64,000 bases of DNA from Dirofilaria immitis (taxonomy: Eukaryota; Nematoda; Chromadorea; Rhabditida; Onchocercidae): positions 4,369,501 to 4,433,500 of the forward strand of contig JAKNDB010000092.1 in the NCBI GenBank assembly GCA_024305405.1, in the 5' to 3' direction. Position 1 is the stretch's first letter; each line of letters begins with the position of its first letter. Shown piece after piece: positions 1-16,293 of this stretch. The position numbers were made by a program, and so were the translations under genes. The notes beneath the pieces are model-generated. The model saw nothing but the letters and a program-made list of their open reading frames with translations. It had not been told where the DNA came from and did not search any database.

Positions 1-3000
1 CATGAGAATGGTGTGAAGAAATTGTGAATTGCCAATATTGAGTCACCTGAAGTTAATTATTTTTATATATAACAATAAAATAGAATTAGTTCTCGAAAAT
101 GAAATAATGCATTTTATCATATTGCTGAAGTAATTTTCGGATTGTTCGCTTTTTTATTTACTTTATTTTTCAAAAATTCATTTAAGTTTTATCGCCTTAA
201 GACAAGTAAGATGTCGGAAATTTAATTGGTTCGGTAAAACATCTTTCTCTTAGCTCAACCACTTATGGATCTGATTGATTTCATTTTCAAACATTCCAGT
301 TTGCTTAAAGTTTCAGCAAATAGTTTCATCGCACATGAAAATATATCTGAATTATCGTGATGAGTTATAGAAATTACTATAAAAATACCGTAAATTTTTC
401 ATTGCTTAAATTTAAGAAGAATGTGAATGAGAAGAAAAGCGCAAATCTTAAAGTTGAGATAATTTCCTATTTGATATTCACCTGAGAACTGATTTAAATT
501 CCTTCACCACTATTTTTGAACCACAATAGTCTATTTCAAATTACATATAATACAGGCATGAGGAGAAAGATACGTCTGTTTTGAAACAACTCACTTTATA
601 GTCAAAAATGTTTTTGAAAATGAAAATGGTATGAAATTTGCCTAAACTTCAGAAATGATCGGATTAAAAAGTTGTGGTGAAATACTTTTTGTTTGTTTAC
701 AGTAACTTGCTGCTGCAATCCTCTGCATATGATCTGTTACGTGATAAAAATCATGTTTTATTGAAATGAAAACATTAATATCTTATTTAATTTCGATTCT
801 GATTTCCATTTCCATTTTCGTTTTGATGATAGATAAACAAATTTATCGTTTTATTCCACGGGATTGCTAAATAGCGAAAAGTGAAAGATGCCAGTCGTGA
901 AAACTCGATCATCATGACATTTTCAAATTTTTAACAGAAAAATTGTTTTAGGCAGGTCAAAATATGACCCTATGATTATCAAATGACACTCGTTTCGATA
1001 ATTTTGTCAATATTTATATTAGCAATGATCAAATTAGTAATATTTACTTTTTTAAGGTCATTGATGTTTTTAATTTATTCCCATCTTGTTATTTCCTGAA
1101 CAAAATTGATAACTTCAGCTAAATTCATTTGAGAATTGAAATTTCCTCTAACAAATGACTTTTTATGTTTTAAGATTTAGGTGTCTAAATTTTACTCATA
1201 TTTTTAGAATCAATTAGTTTACTTAATTTCTTTAAATCAGATACCTGCAATGAACTATAGTATTGATGTCTAAATATGCTCTAGTTGTCGAACTGGATGA
1301 TTAGTCTAATAATGCCAGATAAAACAATAATAAAAATATGGCCATACTATTGATTGTTAATCTGTACTATTCTTCAGAAACGAATAATAAATTCAACTAT
1401 TCATGCAATTAAAAGTTTATGATTAAAAATTCGAAGTTAGAAATTTAATTTAGAGCTCATTAAATGCATTTTGTAGCATTGAAAACTTTTGTTTTATGCT
1501 TATGTTATCAAAATAAAGGATAGTCTTGAAATTCTATGTAAAAGCATAGTTCATCATAATATTATGTGCAACCTCGAAAAGCACTGAAAAAGTTTAAGTT
1601 AACTGCTATTTTCGGAAATTTTCTTAAAAAAGTATTTGTATGCCATCAAATATTCTTAGAGATCTCTCAAATGTGACTAATATAAATTCAAGAGTTGTTC
1701 GAGCAACCAGAGATTTATAAATTCAAAAATTACTTATAATAATGCGCTCATCAACAATATATGATTTAATACAAGAAGTACATCAAAGCAATTTCGGATA
1801 AGATAATTATTGGAAGATAACAAAACTGTTATCAGCTGATTAGTTTTGTCGTATTATAATCTTAAAGCACCACACAATTGCATCCTTCTTTAATAAAGAA
1901 AAAACAAGCAATAGTTTCTGAATTTGGTACTTTTCCAATAAGAATGATCAAGAATAAAACATTGATTGCTTCTTTTCTAAACTTTTCGCAGTCGGATGCA
2001 AATGCATGTGATCTGCAAAAATAGTTTTTACTGATACGAATTAAGAAATGCATTTTCAATTCATCCTTCTCAATTTCTTCGTGATGATGATAGCAATCAG
2101 TATCAATCAGTCTTTCTTGACTTTGTAATGATCGCAGTAATCGAAATATGAATATCTAAAAAAAATGTCGAAAATATCTCTAACAAATATTTATATGTCT
2201 ATTTTTGCTTTTGAAAGAATAGATATGGATAACTGGAAAAACAAATACAAAGAAAAGTTGGAACAACATCATTTGTGTGAATAGGCCTTCATTCAGCTTA
2301 TTTAAATTTTATTTATTGGAATATTTCAATGGGAAAATAAAATCTGATTTTATTGAACCGAGTAAGATGATACCTATACAAATATATATTAATAAATTCT
2401 TGCAGAAAAATGTGGTATTTGTCAAACTGGAAATTCTTGTCAGTTTTAGGCAAATGAACATTTTATTAATAGCATAAGATTTGGATAAAGGAAATAAAAG
2501 AATGACTGCTACTAGTCTTTATTTAAATTAACAATTTAGCCATGTCTTATTCTGTTAATTACTTATTTACCTGGTTATATCTCAACAATAAAATTTCAAT
2601 TGAATTATAATCATTATCGATTATGTTCCAATTAAATTTATATAATTGACTGTTTGCTGATTTCTACAATTTTAACGATTTGCAAAATGTATGACAATAA
2701 TAGTTGAAAAGATTTGTCGTATCATTTCTAGGCTTGTCTTTTGTATATTCTAGGCCAGTCATATCATAAAAGTTTCAATTGTTTTGTGAAAATAATTTTA
2801 AATTGCACAAAAATGGAATATAGGTGGTTGGTTGATTAAATTATTTATAAAATATGATATATCTGGTAAATTTTAGAGAAACAAGTTAAATATCATGCGG
2901 AATTTCAAATATGGAGGGAATATAGCTATTGTATTTCACTCATTTAATTTACCTGGTAACATTCATTTCATCTTGAAATTTCATTTATTTAAGAGATATT

Positions 3001-4948
3001 ATTCGATTAATTCTGAAATTTGGGATCGAATTTTTCTTATATCTCTTATTTATTTTCTTTATAAAATGAGAATTCTCAAATGAAGATGAAATCATGTATC
3101 AGCGAGCAAAATAATCAATCATTAAAGAAGACTGACAATACGGTAAAGGTCAAAATAAGAATAATTAAGAGAATCATCTAATTCAAGTTTTTCTTAAAGA
3201 CCTACAATATTCTTGATCTCGATTTTCTCTCGATCATTTTTATTTGAATTTTTAATAATTTATTACCTGTCTATTCAGATAGATCAGTCTGCATATTTTA
3301 TATAGCAAATTTATCAAAACTTAAATTTCAAATTTAAAATCTAATTGTTTTTCTATATTTAATATCTTGGATGACTTATGTTCAAAGCCTTTTTCTTGTT
3401 TCTCAATTTTCGATTTACGTTTCAAATTTAATGCCAAATTTTTTCCTTTGGAAATTTAAACAAATTGTATTCAAGTTGATTCAAATTTAAATTTATTACT
3501 TTATCTTAATTTCTTTTCTTGAAAAAAAAGTCTTCTCTTTTCTTGCTTAACTTGTTTAACATATTATCAGCCGATGATACATTTACAAACATGAAGTCTT
3601 TTAAATAATTATTTGATGAGAAACTCGATAACATATATAGTGGAAACAAACGCACCGAATAGTTTGACTGATTTAAGCATGCAAAATTTCTATTTTATTC
3701 CTTTTGATAAATTTAACATAATCATCTTATAATGATGTCAAAAATGTGGGACACCTAAAAGAAATTTCAGGTAATTCATTTAAATGAAAAAATTAATCAT
3801 TTATTTTTGCCCATTTGTCAATTCTTATCGTGAAGTTCTCGATAATTAGACATTACTATTACTTTAATTATTGAGAAATGATCAAGAATACAAGATAAAT
3901 CTAGCATTATTACAAATATTAAATATCTAGGGCAAACTTTTTTAGTAGTGAATTAAAAATGTCAATAAATTTACACAAATTTTAACAAGCTAAATCATAG
4001 CTACTTGTAATTATTCAAACAAAAATTTTTGTATTTACTAATAATAGCATTAAAATAGTGTCTTATATTAAAAATTTCATTGTATTTTTATGATAAATTA
4101 TGATAAGTACAATTATATTTTATATGATAAATTATGATGAATATAACTTACATTATTTTAATATTGTTATCAATGTATACATCACTTTCTGTTATGCATA
4201 ATATGTTTTACCGAAATGAAAAACAATGTAAGTAAATCCCTTCTAAATCAATTTTAATTTCCTCCAAGATGCAACGAATAACATGTATTTTTCAAACAAG
4301 CAAGAGGATTGATGAAGATGATGAAAATTAGTCATACGTATGTAGCCTAGGCTATAGATTGGCTTATCAATCGTCTTCGAGAAAACGAAAATAGATGTGC
4401 GTGTCAAAACCTTTTCAAAATTGCGTATCTTTGATCAACAGATGATGTCTGAAGATGATTGAATGATTAATTATTTATTAAACCAATGAATAATGAATAT
4501 GTATAAGATGTGCCTTTTAAACATTTTTATGCATAAGCCTTTTATTAAAGTTTATGATAAAAATAAAAAAGGCATTTTAACGTTTCGATAAGAAATATTA
4601 TAATGAACAATAATCATAGAGCATAAAAGGAAACAATTTCCTATGATAATTTAAAATATTTTTGAGAATATTTAACATCAAAATGTTCAGAATATGTTTT
4701 ATCCATAAAAAAAAAGGTATGCGAAACAATGCTTTTCCTTTTTTTGAAAAATAGCAAATTTTGTAGTTATTGTAAGATTTAAATTTGAACTCCAATACAT
4801 GAAATATTCAGCATACTTTTGTGTTATATTCTTATTAAACTTAACATAATAGCATTTCTATTTGTATAAGATTCTATCTAAATTTAATACATTATATTTT
4901 CATTTAGATATAAAATTAAGTGATTTGAGAAGAACTTACATTATAATC

Positions 4949-4990
4949 TATATATATATATATATATTTATATATCTATATCTATATGCA
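4949..4990. repeat. TA-rich microsatellite
   Basis: A run of alternating TA that degrades into TATC/TATT units at its right end. No gene is associated with it. Confidence 0.85.
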
Positions 4991-6276
4991 TTGTATTACA
5001 GTTTGAAGCATAGCCATTCTCTCTATTTAATTAATATTTTTATATGATAATAAAAGTATAGGAGTAATTAAGTATAATATTCAAAAAATATTTATTATGC
5101 AAAAAGCCAATAAAAATACAATTTTTTAACATTAAAAAAATTATTCTGTTAATATTTAATAATTTTTTAATATATTTAAAATTAAGAAAAAGTACTACTA
5201 ACTATCCTCCTGAATATGAATATTTAAAAATACGTGTTAAGATAACTATCCATTTCTTGATACTTTCATCATTTTTAATGCCAATGTTATCGTAGATTAA
5301 CGATGATTACGTAACATTAGTATTGCTATATCATGCCAACAAGTATCAAATGAGAAGGTATCGAGAAAACGCGAATGAAGAATGTCATGTAAACTGTCGA
5401 ATTATCACATTGATGATTTCGATGATGAATCCATTGATGTGGCAAATTTAACAGCAGGTGGTGTAGCTGATACTTTTTTCTTTATCCAGTTATTGTCTAC
5501 ATTTACTTTCCGCATCAGTAATTCGATAATGTTTGGTTTTTGCCATTCAATTATTTAAGTAATGAAGTAACAATTTATTATATTCAATGTTTTTTAATTC
5601 AAATGTCACATTTTACTGCTTTAATTTAAAATATTCTATATATTTCAATATCTTACAAAATATAATTAAATATTATACATTGGATTGATTAATATTATTA
5701 TACATAAATAGTAGCAGTAAACATCATTTGTAATAACTATTAGTGTATTGGAAAATTTAAAATTCGAATTATTGATATAATTGTAAGGAATTTTCGTGAT
5801 ATATCGTAATTTAGTAATTTAGATTTAAATAGCTTACTATTTTCTATAAAAGCTATCAAAGATGAAAATATTAAACATTATACGAAATGTGATTTTATTG
5901 ATTTTATTCTTTTCATTCATACTTTTGCAAGGTAATAATAATAATATTAATAATAAGCAGTTAGATGCAATTAACATTAAAAAAGTTAGATACACTAAGC
6001 AGAAATTATATGATTATATATAATTACCTGGAAAAATTAATGATTTCCATCATCAAATATATCACTGAAATAGACTAAACTTATTCAAATACTTACTGTT
6101 TTACATCTTCCATAAATAATTTCATTAATTTCCATAGAATTTTTATTTCTCATATGCAAATACTTTTCTACCAAACATATAAAAATTTTATAATTAAATA
6201 ATATTTTATGAATTTTCGTAATGAGATCAATGCACCCTTAAAAAAATAGCATGATATGTTATCATTAATGGATCAT

Positions 6277-6295
6277 TATATATATATATATATAT
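6277..6295. repeat. TA microsatellite
   Basis: A perfect TA dinucleotide run of about 19 bases in gene-free DNA. Confidence 0.85.
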
Positions 6296-8767
6296 GAGAT
6301 AACCGATAAATATAAGATGCTTGTCTCGGTTAAAACGTACTTAAAAAGTGTTGCAATTTGCAGAAGGATCATCATCAGCATAAAATGTTGAGGTCAAATA
6401 CTAATTAATTAATTAATTGATTGCAATAAATAACTGTATGCTGATAATTCCGTGCAGTAAAAATGATATGCAAATATAACGTATATCAATAATATAATGA
6501 CGATAAATTATCATTATAAGATAATAATTGACCATGATAAATACAATGAATATTGTAATATTTAGCAATTTTCTTCATGAAAATTATTCATTGCTTACTT
6601 CAATTTTTTTTTAAAAATTTTCCCACTTTTCTTGAAGATCTGAAAAAGGCCATAGAAATTTGATATGAAAAAATGAGAGTTAAAATTAAACTACAAATAT
6701 TTCAAATAAATAATTTTCTAAACAAATAAATTTTCAAGCAAATAATTAAATAAATAAATGAGACAAGCAATAAATGACAATTGTATAATGTTAAGAAATG
6801 ATTAAATCAAACATATATTTTGTTTCACATTTTACTACATTTAAAATATTTTAACAGAAAATACTTAGTAAAAGATCGGTACTATTCTCGTTAACAACAT
6901 AGAATGAATTATGAAAAAATCTTAATTATATGAAATTATAATCTTCTTAACCACCAAATATTTCATTCCTGATTGTAATTAGAAAAACTTGTATAGCAAA
7001 GTTTTTATTTCTCCAGGGAATAAAAACTATCATTTCATATATGCAAATATAAATTAGAATTTCATTCATACTAAAAGTATTTGTGAATAAATAAGTAAAT
7101 TTTAAAAGATTTAAAATTTCTTCCAAACTTTTTAAGATAAGTCTACATTATTTTAAGCATCATATAACGATAAGTGAGTAATTAAGTAAATGAGAAAAAT
7201 TATTCATAAAAAAAAAAGAAAACGGAGCATACGTATGGGAGAATAACTGATTATGCCTAAGTGTCCTTCAGATTCATCCTTAAGCAGTGATAGTTTAGGA
7301 AGTATAGTAATAGAATCTAAATGTGCTAAAAGCTAATTGCGCATTCTCAAGGGTTCATTTCACGCTATCAAACATCGATCTGCAAATCTGTCAATGATGC
7401 TATTATCGATCCTTTTTTCTCCAAAACTTTTTAGCAGTAAATGAATTCTCGAAGATATTTCTTGAAAACTTTTACAACAAACGATACTGCTCTTGAATTT
7501 TATTAGTAAAATTCTTTACAGTTCATTTAGTCAAAGATAAATTATATCAAAAATTTTACAAACAATTTCATGATACGATCAACTGCACAATTAAACGGAA
7601 TAATAATTATTGAAAAAACAAAACACAAAATCTATAACTTCGATATTTTCTTTATCCTACTTTTTATTAATTCGTTAAAAACAGATTATATATTTAAAAA
7701 AATTGCCAGTAAATTAATAATTTTAATTTCAATAATATTTTACCGAAGCTTTAATATTACAGAAAAAGTATTGTAAAATTAGAAGTTAAAGAAAATTACG
7801 GCATTGTTAAATTAATTACAATAATTTAATTTCAGTTTTTCAGTTTGCTTTGTTTTTCATTTATTTTATACTTCCTATTTCATAACAAGCTATATATTAT
7901 TGCAGACATGTAATAATGAAATATAATTATTCATTCATAATATATATCTTCAATAAAATTCAATTTTAATTTAAGCTATTAAAAGTAGTAATTAAATTAT
8001 CTATTAAATCTTTCTTTTGTTATCAAAAATTTTCAATTAACAAAATTAGTAAAACCAAAAGAATTAAAGAAGAATGAGAAGTTTAACGATAAAATTTTAA
8101 TTTCAACAATATAAAATGATCTTATAAGATCTTAAGGTATTGTTCGATATGTCAGCTGACTGATGAAATCGAAATTTTCGATTGATATATAGATAATAGT
8201 ATTAATGACATATATTGCACCATCACCGACAGATATGTTTAAACAAATTTGAAAAAAGGATTAGAATATCAGAAAACCTGTTATTTTGTTCAACGACCTA
8301 ACTTATTTTCAGATAATGATATGATCATGTTACTGAAAATGATACTTGGTATAATCTCTTATCTTATTCAATTCTATTAACTTATCACTTTTTAATAATA
8401 AATTTTGCATATTTGCAATCAATCAATCAATAAATATTTAACTTATTCATCTTCCTTTAAATAATAATTTTTATCAATAAAGTGATGAAAATTTTCATTT
8501 TTATGAAAATTTCAGCAAAATACCAGGGTTTAAATGATTAGTATAATATTTCACGCACGAGTAATTTCTTCGTAACATGGTGCTGCATTAGAAATGGGAA
8601 AACAGTCTGAATTCAAATATATTGTGGTATTCGAAATCAATAATCAATGATTGCAATCAATTCAGAATTATTGTTTTTATATGATAACTAAACCTTTTAA
8701 AGTTGCTAAAGACAAGTTAACATTGAATTGCATATCATTTCATCAATAAAATAAATAAATAATATGA

Positions 8768-9060
8768 TAGATACTTATATCACATATTTCATCTACATTT
8801 CATCCATTTCTTTTCATACCTTGCAGTATGAATATTCGAAAATTATGCAAATGAATATCAGTGATATATTACGGAACAGAATAATATTAAAATGACGTGT
8901 CATTTTATCAACAAAACAGATAATTATTATAACAGATACTTCACATACCGTATCATTTCTATATTTCGTCATCCCATTTTATATCTTATAGTATGAATAT
9001 CCGGAAATTGCATAAATGAATAGCTGTGATGTATTATGGTCAATATCATAATATAAAATG
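8768..9060. repeat. diverged tandem duplication, two copies
   Basis: Two neighbouring stretches (about 8768-8895 and 8934-9060) share the same order of words. Each has AGATACTT, a C/T-rich segment, AGTATGAATAT followed by TCG or CCG, GAAA, GCAAATGAAT or GCATAAATGAAT, GTGATRTATTA and ATATTAAAATG or ATATAAAATG. The period is about 165 bases and the copies have clearly diverged. No open frame spans them, so this is noncoding duplication. Confidence 0.7.
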
Positions 9061-10018
9061 GAAAGATGGGAAAGAATGAATGAGAGGATTACGGTAGATT
9101 CGTTAAATGATTGATAGGAAGAGAATTAGTTAGTTACAAAGACGATGATGTTTAGTTAAGCCTCTCCTATTCCTGTCCTAAATCTTATCGAAATACAACG
9201 CTTCCCTTAATGTTACTTCTACTATTAGCTATTAACTTAACATTCTCACATTCTATAATCTCCCATCCCGCTCCCCGCTTCCCCGCTCTTCCTATTTCAC
9301 ATTTCTCCTCGCTTTCAATTAACTAGTTTCCTTATTTTTACTGTAGTTCACATAATTTCATTTATATCAACAAGAAATGAAATTAGTCATTACAAGAGTT
9401 TTATTCATAGAATTTATCTTTATGTTATTTACTCGTTCATCAAATTATTTGATTTTTAATTCTGATGAGTATCCTTTGAACCGGATTATATTTGAATACT
9501 TTGGCTTTCATTCCTCATGCTACCCTTTCCGAATAGACATACAAATAATTTATCCTCCAATCATTACGTTATTCTTTCAGGGAATTATTTGTCTGAATAA
9601 TTGAGCTTTCAATTTTAATACTATCAGCTTTCAATTATATTTAAATGGCCTGTTTACGGAAAAGAATACGATAGAATGATTTACCTTTTTTTCCAAAAAA
9701 TTATACCCAAAAATAAATGTTTTAAGTTTTAATAATTATCGTGAAAATTACCATTCATGCATTGATCTTATAATCAAAAAAAAGAATTTCAATTTTTGAG
9801 TTATTTTGATTATTTGATCATTATGCATTGGATTTATTATATAGACTATTCAAAAACCTCAATTATTATTATTATTACTATGCTATAAATTTGTTAATTC
9901 TCATATCAATAGAATTATCTAAAGTAGCGATTGTGATAGTTATCAAACAAGTATAAAATTAGTAACTGCAGAAAGCAAGAAAGTTTATTAAAAAACTTGA
10001 CAAATTTAAAAATGAATA

Positions 10019-10067
10019 AATGTAATTTTTAGGTGGAAAAATTTTGAATAAATAAGGGACGAATATA
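10019..10067 (+). promoter_or_regulatory. putative trans-splice acceptor and 5' UTR
   Basis: A TTTTTAG acceptor-like site ends near 10032 and is followed by a short leader to the ATG at 10068, with no upstream coding exon. In nematodes this arrangement commonly marks spliced-leader addition. It could also be a conventional 5' UTR intron acceptor. Confidence 0.4.
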
Positions 10068-13890
<3,823 letters not shown>

Positions 13891-13956
13891 TGTTGAAAGT
13901 AAAATTTAAATATACATATATTGCATTTTTGATTTATTATGTAGGCGTAATTTCGC

Positions 13957-13962
13957 AATAAA
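13957..13962 (+). terminator. polyadenylation signal AATAAA
   Basis: The first canonical AATAAA after the zinc-finger stop codon, 67 bases downstream. Further overlapping AATAAA copies follow within 20 bases. Confidence 0.6.
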
Positions 13963-13989
13963 AGCTAATAAATAAATAAAAGGAGAATA

Positions 13990-16240
13990 AGAAGATTGAT
14001 AAAAATTTTTAACTTTAATGTAATCTAATTTTAAGATGAACAATTTACATTTATCATTTTCTATCATCTTTTGTTGTTTTTCTTTTGGTTTGGAATAAAT
14101 TGAAAATGGATTGAAAATTGTTTAGGATAATTCTCAAATATTTTGAACCGTGCAAATATAAATGATAATTTATATAGGCTAACATTTTCAATAAATCACT
14201 ACACTGTGATTTCTGCTAATAATAAATTATATTTTGGCATCATATTCTTTAAACCTTTAAAAAAGAAGAAACTTATAATATTACTTCATAATTAGTTGTT
14301 ATTTATTTCTGTTCAATTCATTTCATTAAAATTTATCATCGATTCTATTGTAAACGAAAATTCTAATCACTGATAAGATTTTCGTTTTTTGCAGTTAAAT
14401 TCATAATTATGAATATTTTGAAGGAATAAAGATTAAAATATAAATTTTAAAATAGCAAATTTTATCAAAAGATAAATTCTTTTAATCTATTCACTTTCTT
14501 TGCATCTTATAATGAAGCTCGAGCAATTGATAGTTGACGTTGTTTTAATTAATTTGTTTAAATGGTAAAAAAAAATTATGAATAACTTATATTTTAGGAT
14601 AACATTAAACCTCAATCCAAAAAGAAAATTTAAAAAAGTTCAATTTCAAAAAATCTGATTCGCATTTCGCATATAAAAAAAAGGAAAAAAAAGTGGAAAA
14701 GAGGAATGAAAAATAAAACCTGAATGTTGTGCATATGATAATGATGATCACAATATGTGATAATAATGATGATGATGATACATATGATAATGTGTATTGC
14801 CAACAAGCTACGATGATCGTATGGAATCCCAAGAGTTTGTTTCAGCCATTTCAAATAAGATGAAGGACATAAAATTATCATTCTGTCATTATTGCTTTCT
14901 TAAATTAACTATCCTCTAAATAATTACTTATACTAATTAAAAGAGAGCGAAAAAATATAAATCTACCTGATAATATTAAAGCCATGCAAGCATCAATGAT
15001 TTCAAATATTATTTTTACTAAGTTATTCAGATGGTACTGTTTCAAAAAATAAGTTTAATTTCAGACAAGAACAATTTATATATTTTAGGAAATGATATTT
15101 CTTTTTACAGCATATAATTTTAATAATTAAATATTTCAAATTTTTGTGATATTACGTTTTATTATTCCAATGAAATAATATATTTATGGTTGAAATAAAT
15201 AATTAAAAAAATTTCAACTTCAAATAACGAGTAGAAAATGATAGTTTTTTGATATTCAGATGAAACAGCATATTTATAGCAAAAGCAACCATTTACATAT
15301 GTGTATAATATATGTTGCAAGCACAAACAGCAGATAATTTTAAAATTTGTTATAATTTTTTCATTTCTAAAACATTTTTTTATTCATAAGAAAAATTAAA
15401 AATTTGAAATACGTTGAAAGGAATAATGAATATTTTTCCGTTACTTTATATTACCATTGTTTTTGCTCTTTGAATTCATAATAATTCTTTAATTCATGTG
15501 CATATCAAATTATTATCAAGCAACATTTGGGATGAGAATTTGCACTTCGTGTCTCTTTAAATAATCTAGCCCAGTACAGGTCAGCGTAATATAACAGTTG
15601 TTGCGCGCCAATTTTACACTTTTTTAAATGAGGTCACTTGGAGCGTATGATTAGTAGAGAAATGCATGATGTTGAACGTGGAACGTTATTGCGTTCCTAG
15701 TTGCTTGCTGGCTGTAGTTAAATCTAATTAAGATGATAGGAGATAATTTCTGCTGGAAATACAAGATATTTAGTCGGAAAACTCTCTTCGTAGAAAAATT
15801 TAGTAGTTCGAGGTAAAAGAAAATTGTATCACATGCAAGAATTCTTTTTCCTATAATTAGCATAAAAGATTCTTATTATGCGATCTGCAGATATATCATA
15901 TTTATTTATGTTCATCGTCCTCTTTAGATATTGGGAACTTCATTATGAATTAAACATATTTTTATTTTTGCTAAGGAAAACAAAAATATGTCTTAGGAAA
16001 GCTATTACATGTCAGATGCAATGAAATATTGACGCTCTCTAGGTCAATGGCAACATATGCACAATACCAAATTTTGATACGTTTTAATTCACTAATGGTT
16101 ATATGCGCAATGTTTCGTATATTATCATTCAAGCTTGTTAAATTATATTTTGGCATCGGATATTTTTTATTTGGTGATATATGAGAAAACATATGTACCA
16201 TTTTTTTTCAGCTTTTCCAGTATTAATTTTATCTTTTTCT
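13990..16240. other. intergenic, nothing recognised
   Basis: AT-rich DNA between two plus-strand genes. It includes a GATGAT/TGATAA-rich patch near 14740-14790. No exon-like segment was supported on either strand. The open frames seen here are hydrophobic and low in complexity. Confidence 0.55.
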
Positions 16241-16293
16241 TTTTTCAGAAGCTTAGTTTTAGACAAAGAGAAAAAATATACGCGCAAAAAGAA
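16241..16293 (+). promoter_or_regulatory. putative trans-splice acceptor upstream of knl-2
   Basis: A long pyrimidine tract ends in TTTTTTCAG at 16248. The exon that follows contains the first in-frame ATG (16294) just before the first SANTA domain. No coding exon was found upstream, so this is a plausible spliced-leader acceptor. It could also be an ordinary acceptor if an N-terminal exon was missed. Confidence 0.4.

Larger units (their letters stand above)
1..10030. other. AT-rich gene-free flank
   Basis: No exon with recognisable protein similarity or convincing splice-bounded coding potential was found on either strand. Open frames here are short, rich in Ile/Phe/Leu/Lys/Asn and look like chance frames in AT-rich DNA. 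It contains TA microsatellites near 4.95 and 6.28 kb and a diverged tandem duplication near 8.8-9.1 kb. It may hold upstream regulatory DNA of the zinc-finger gene that follows. Confidence 0.6.

Noticed and set aside
9377..9604. Signal-peptide-like 75-codon open frame
   Set aside because: Hydrophobic start but biased composition, no supporting exon structure or known family.
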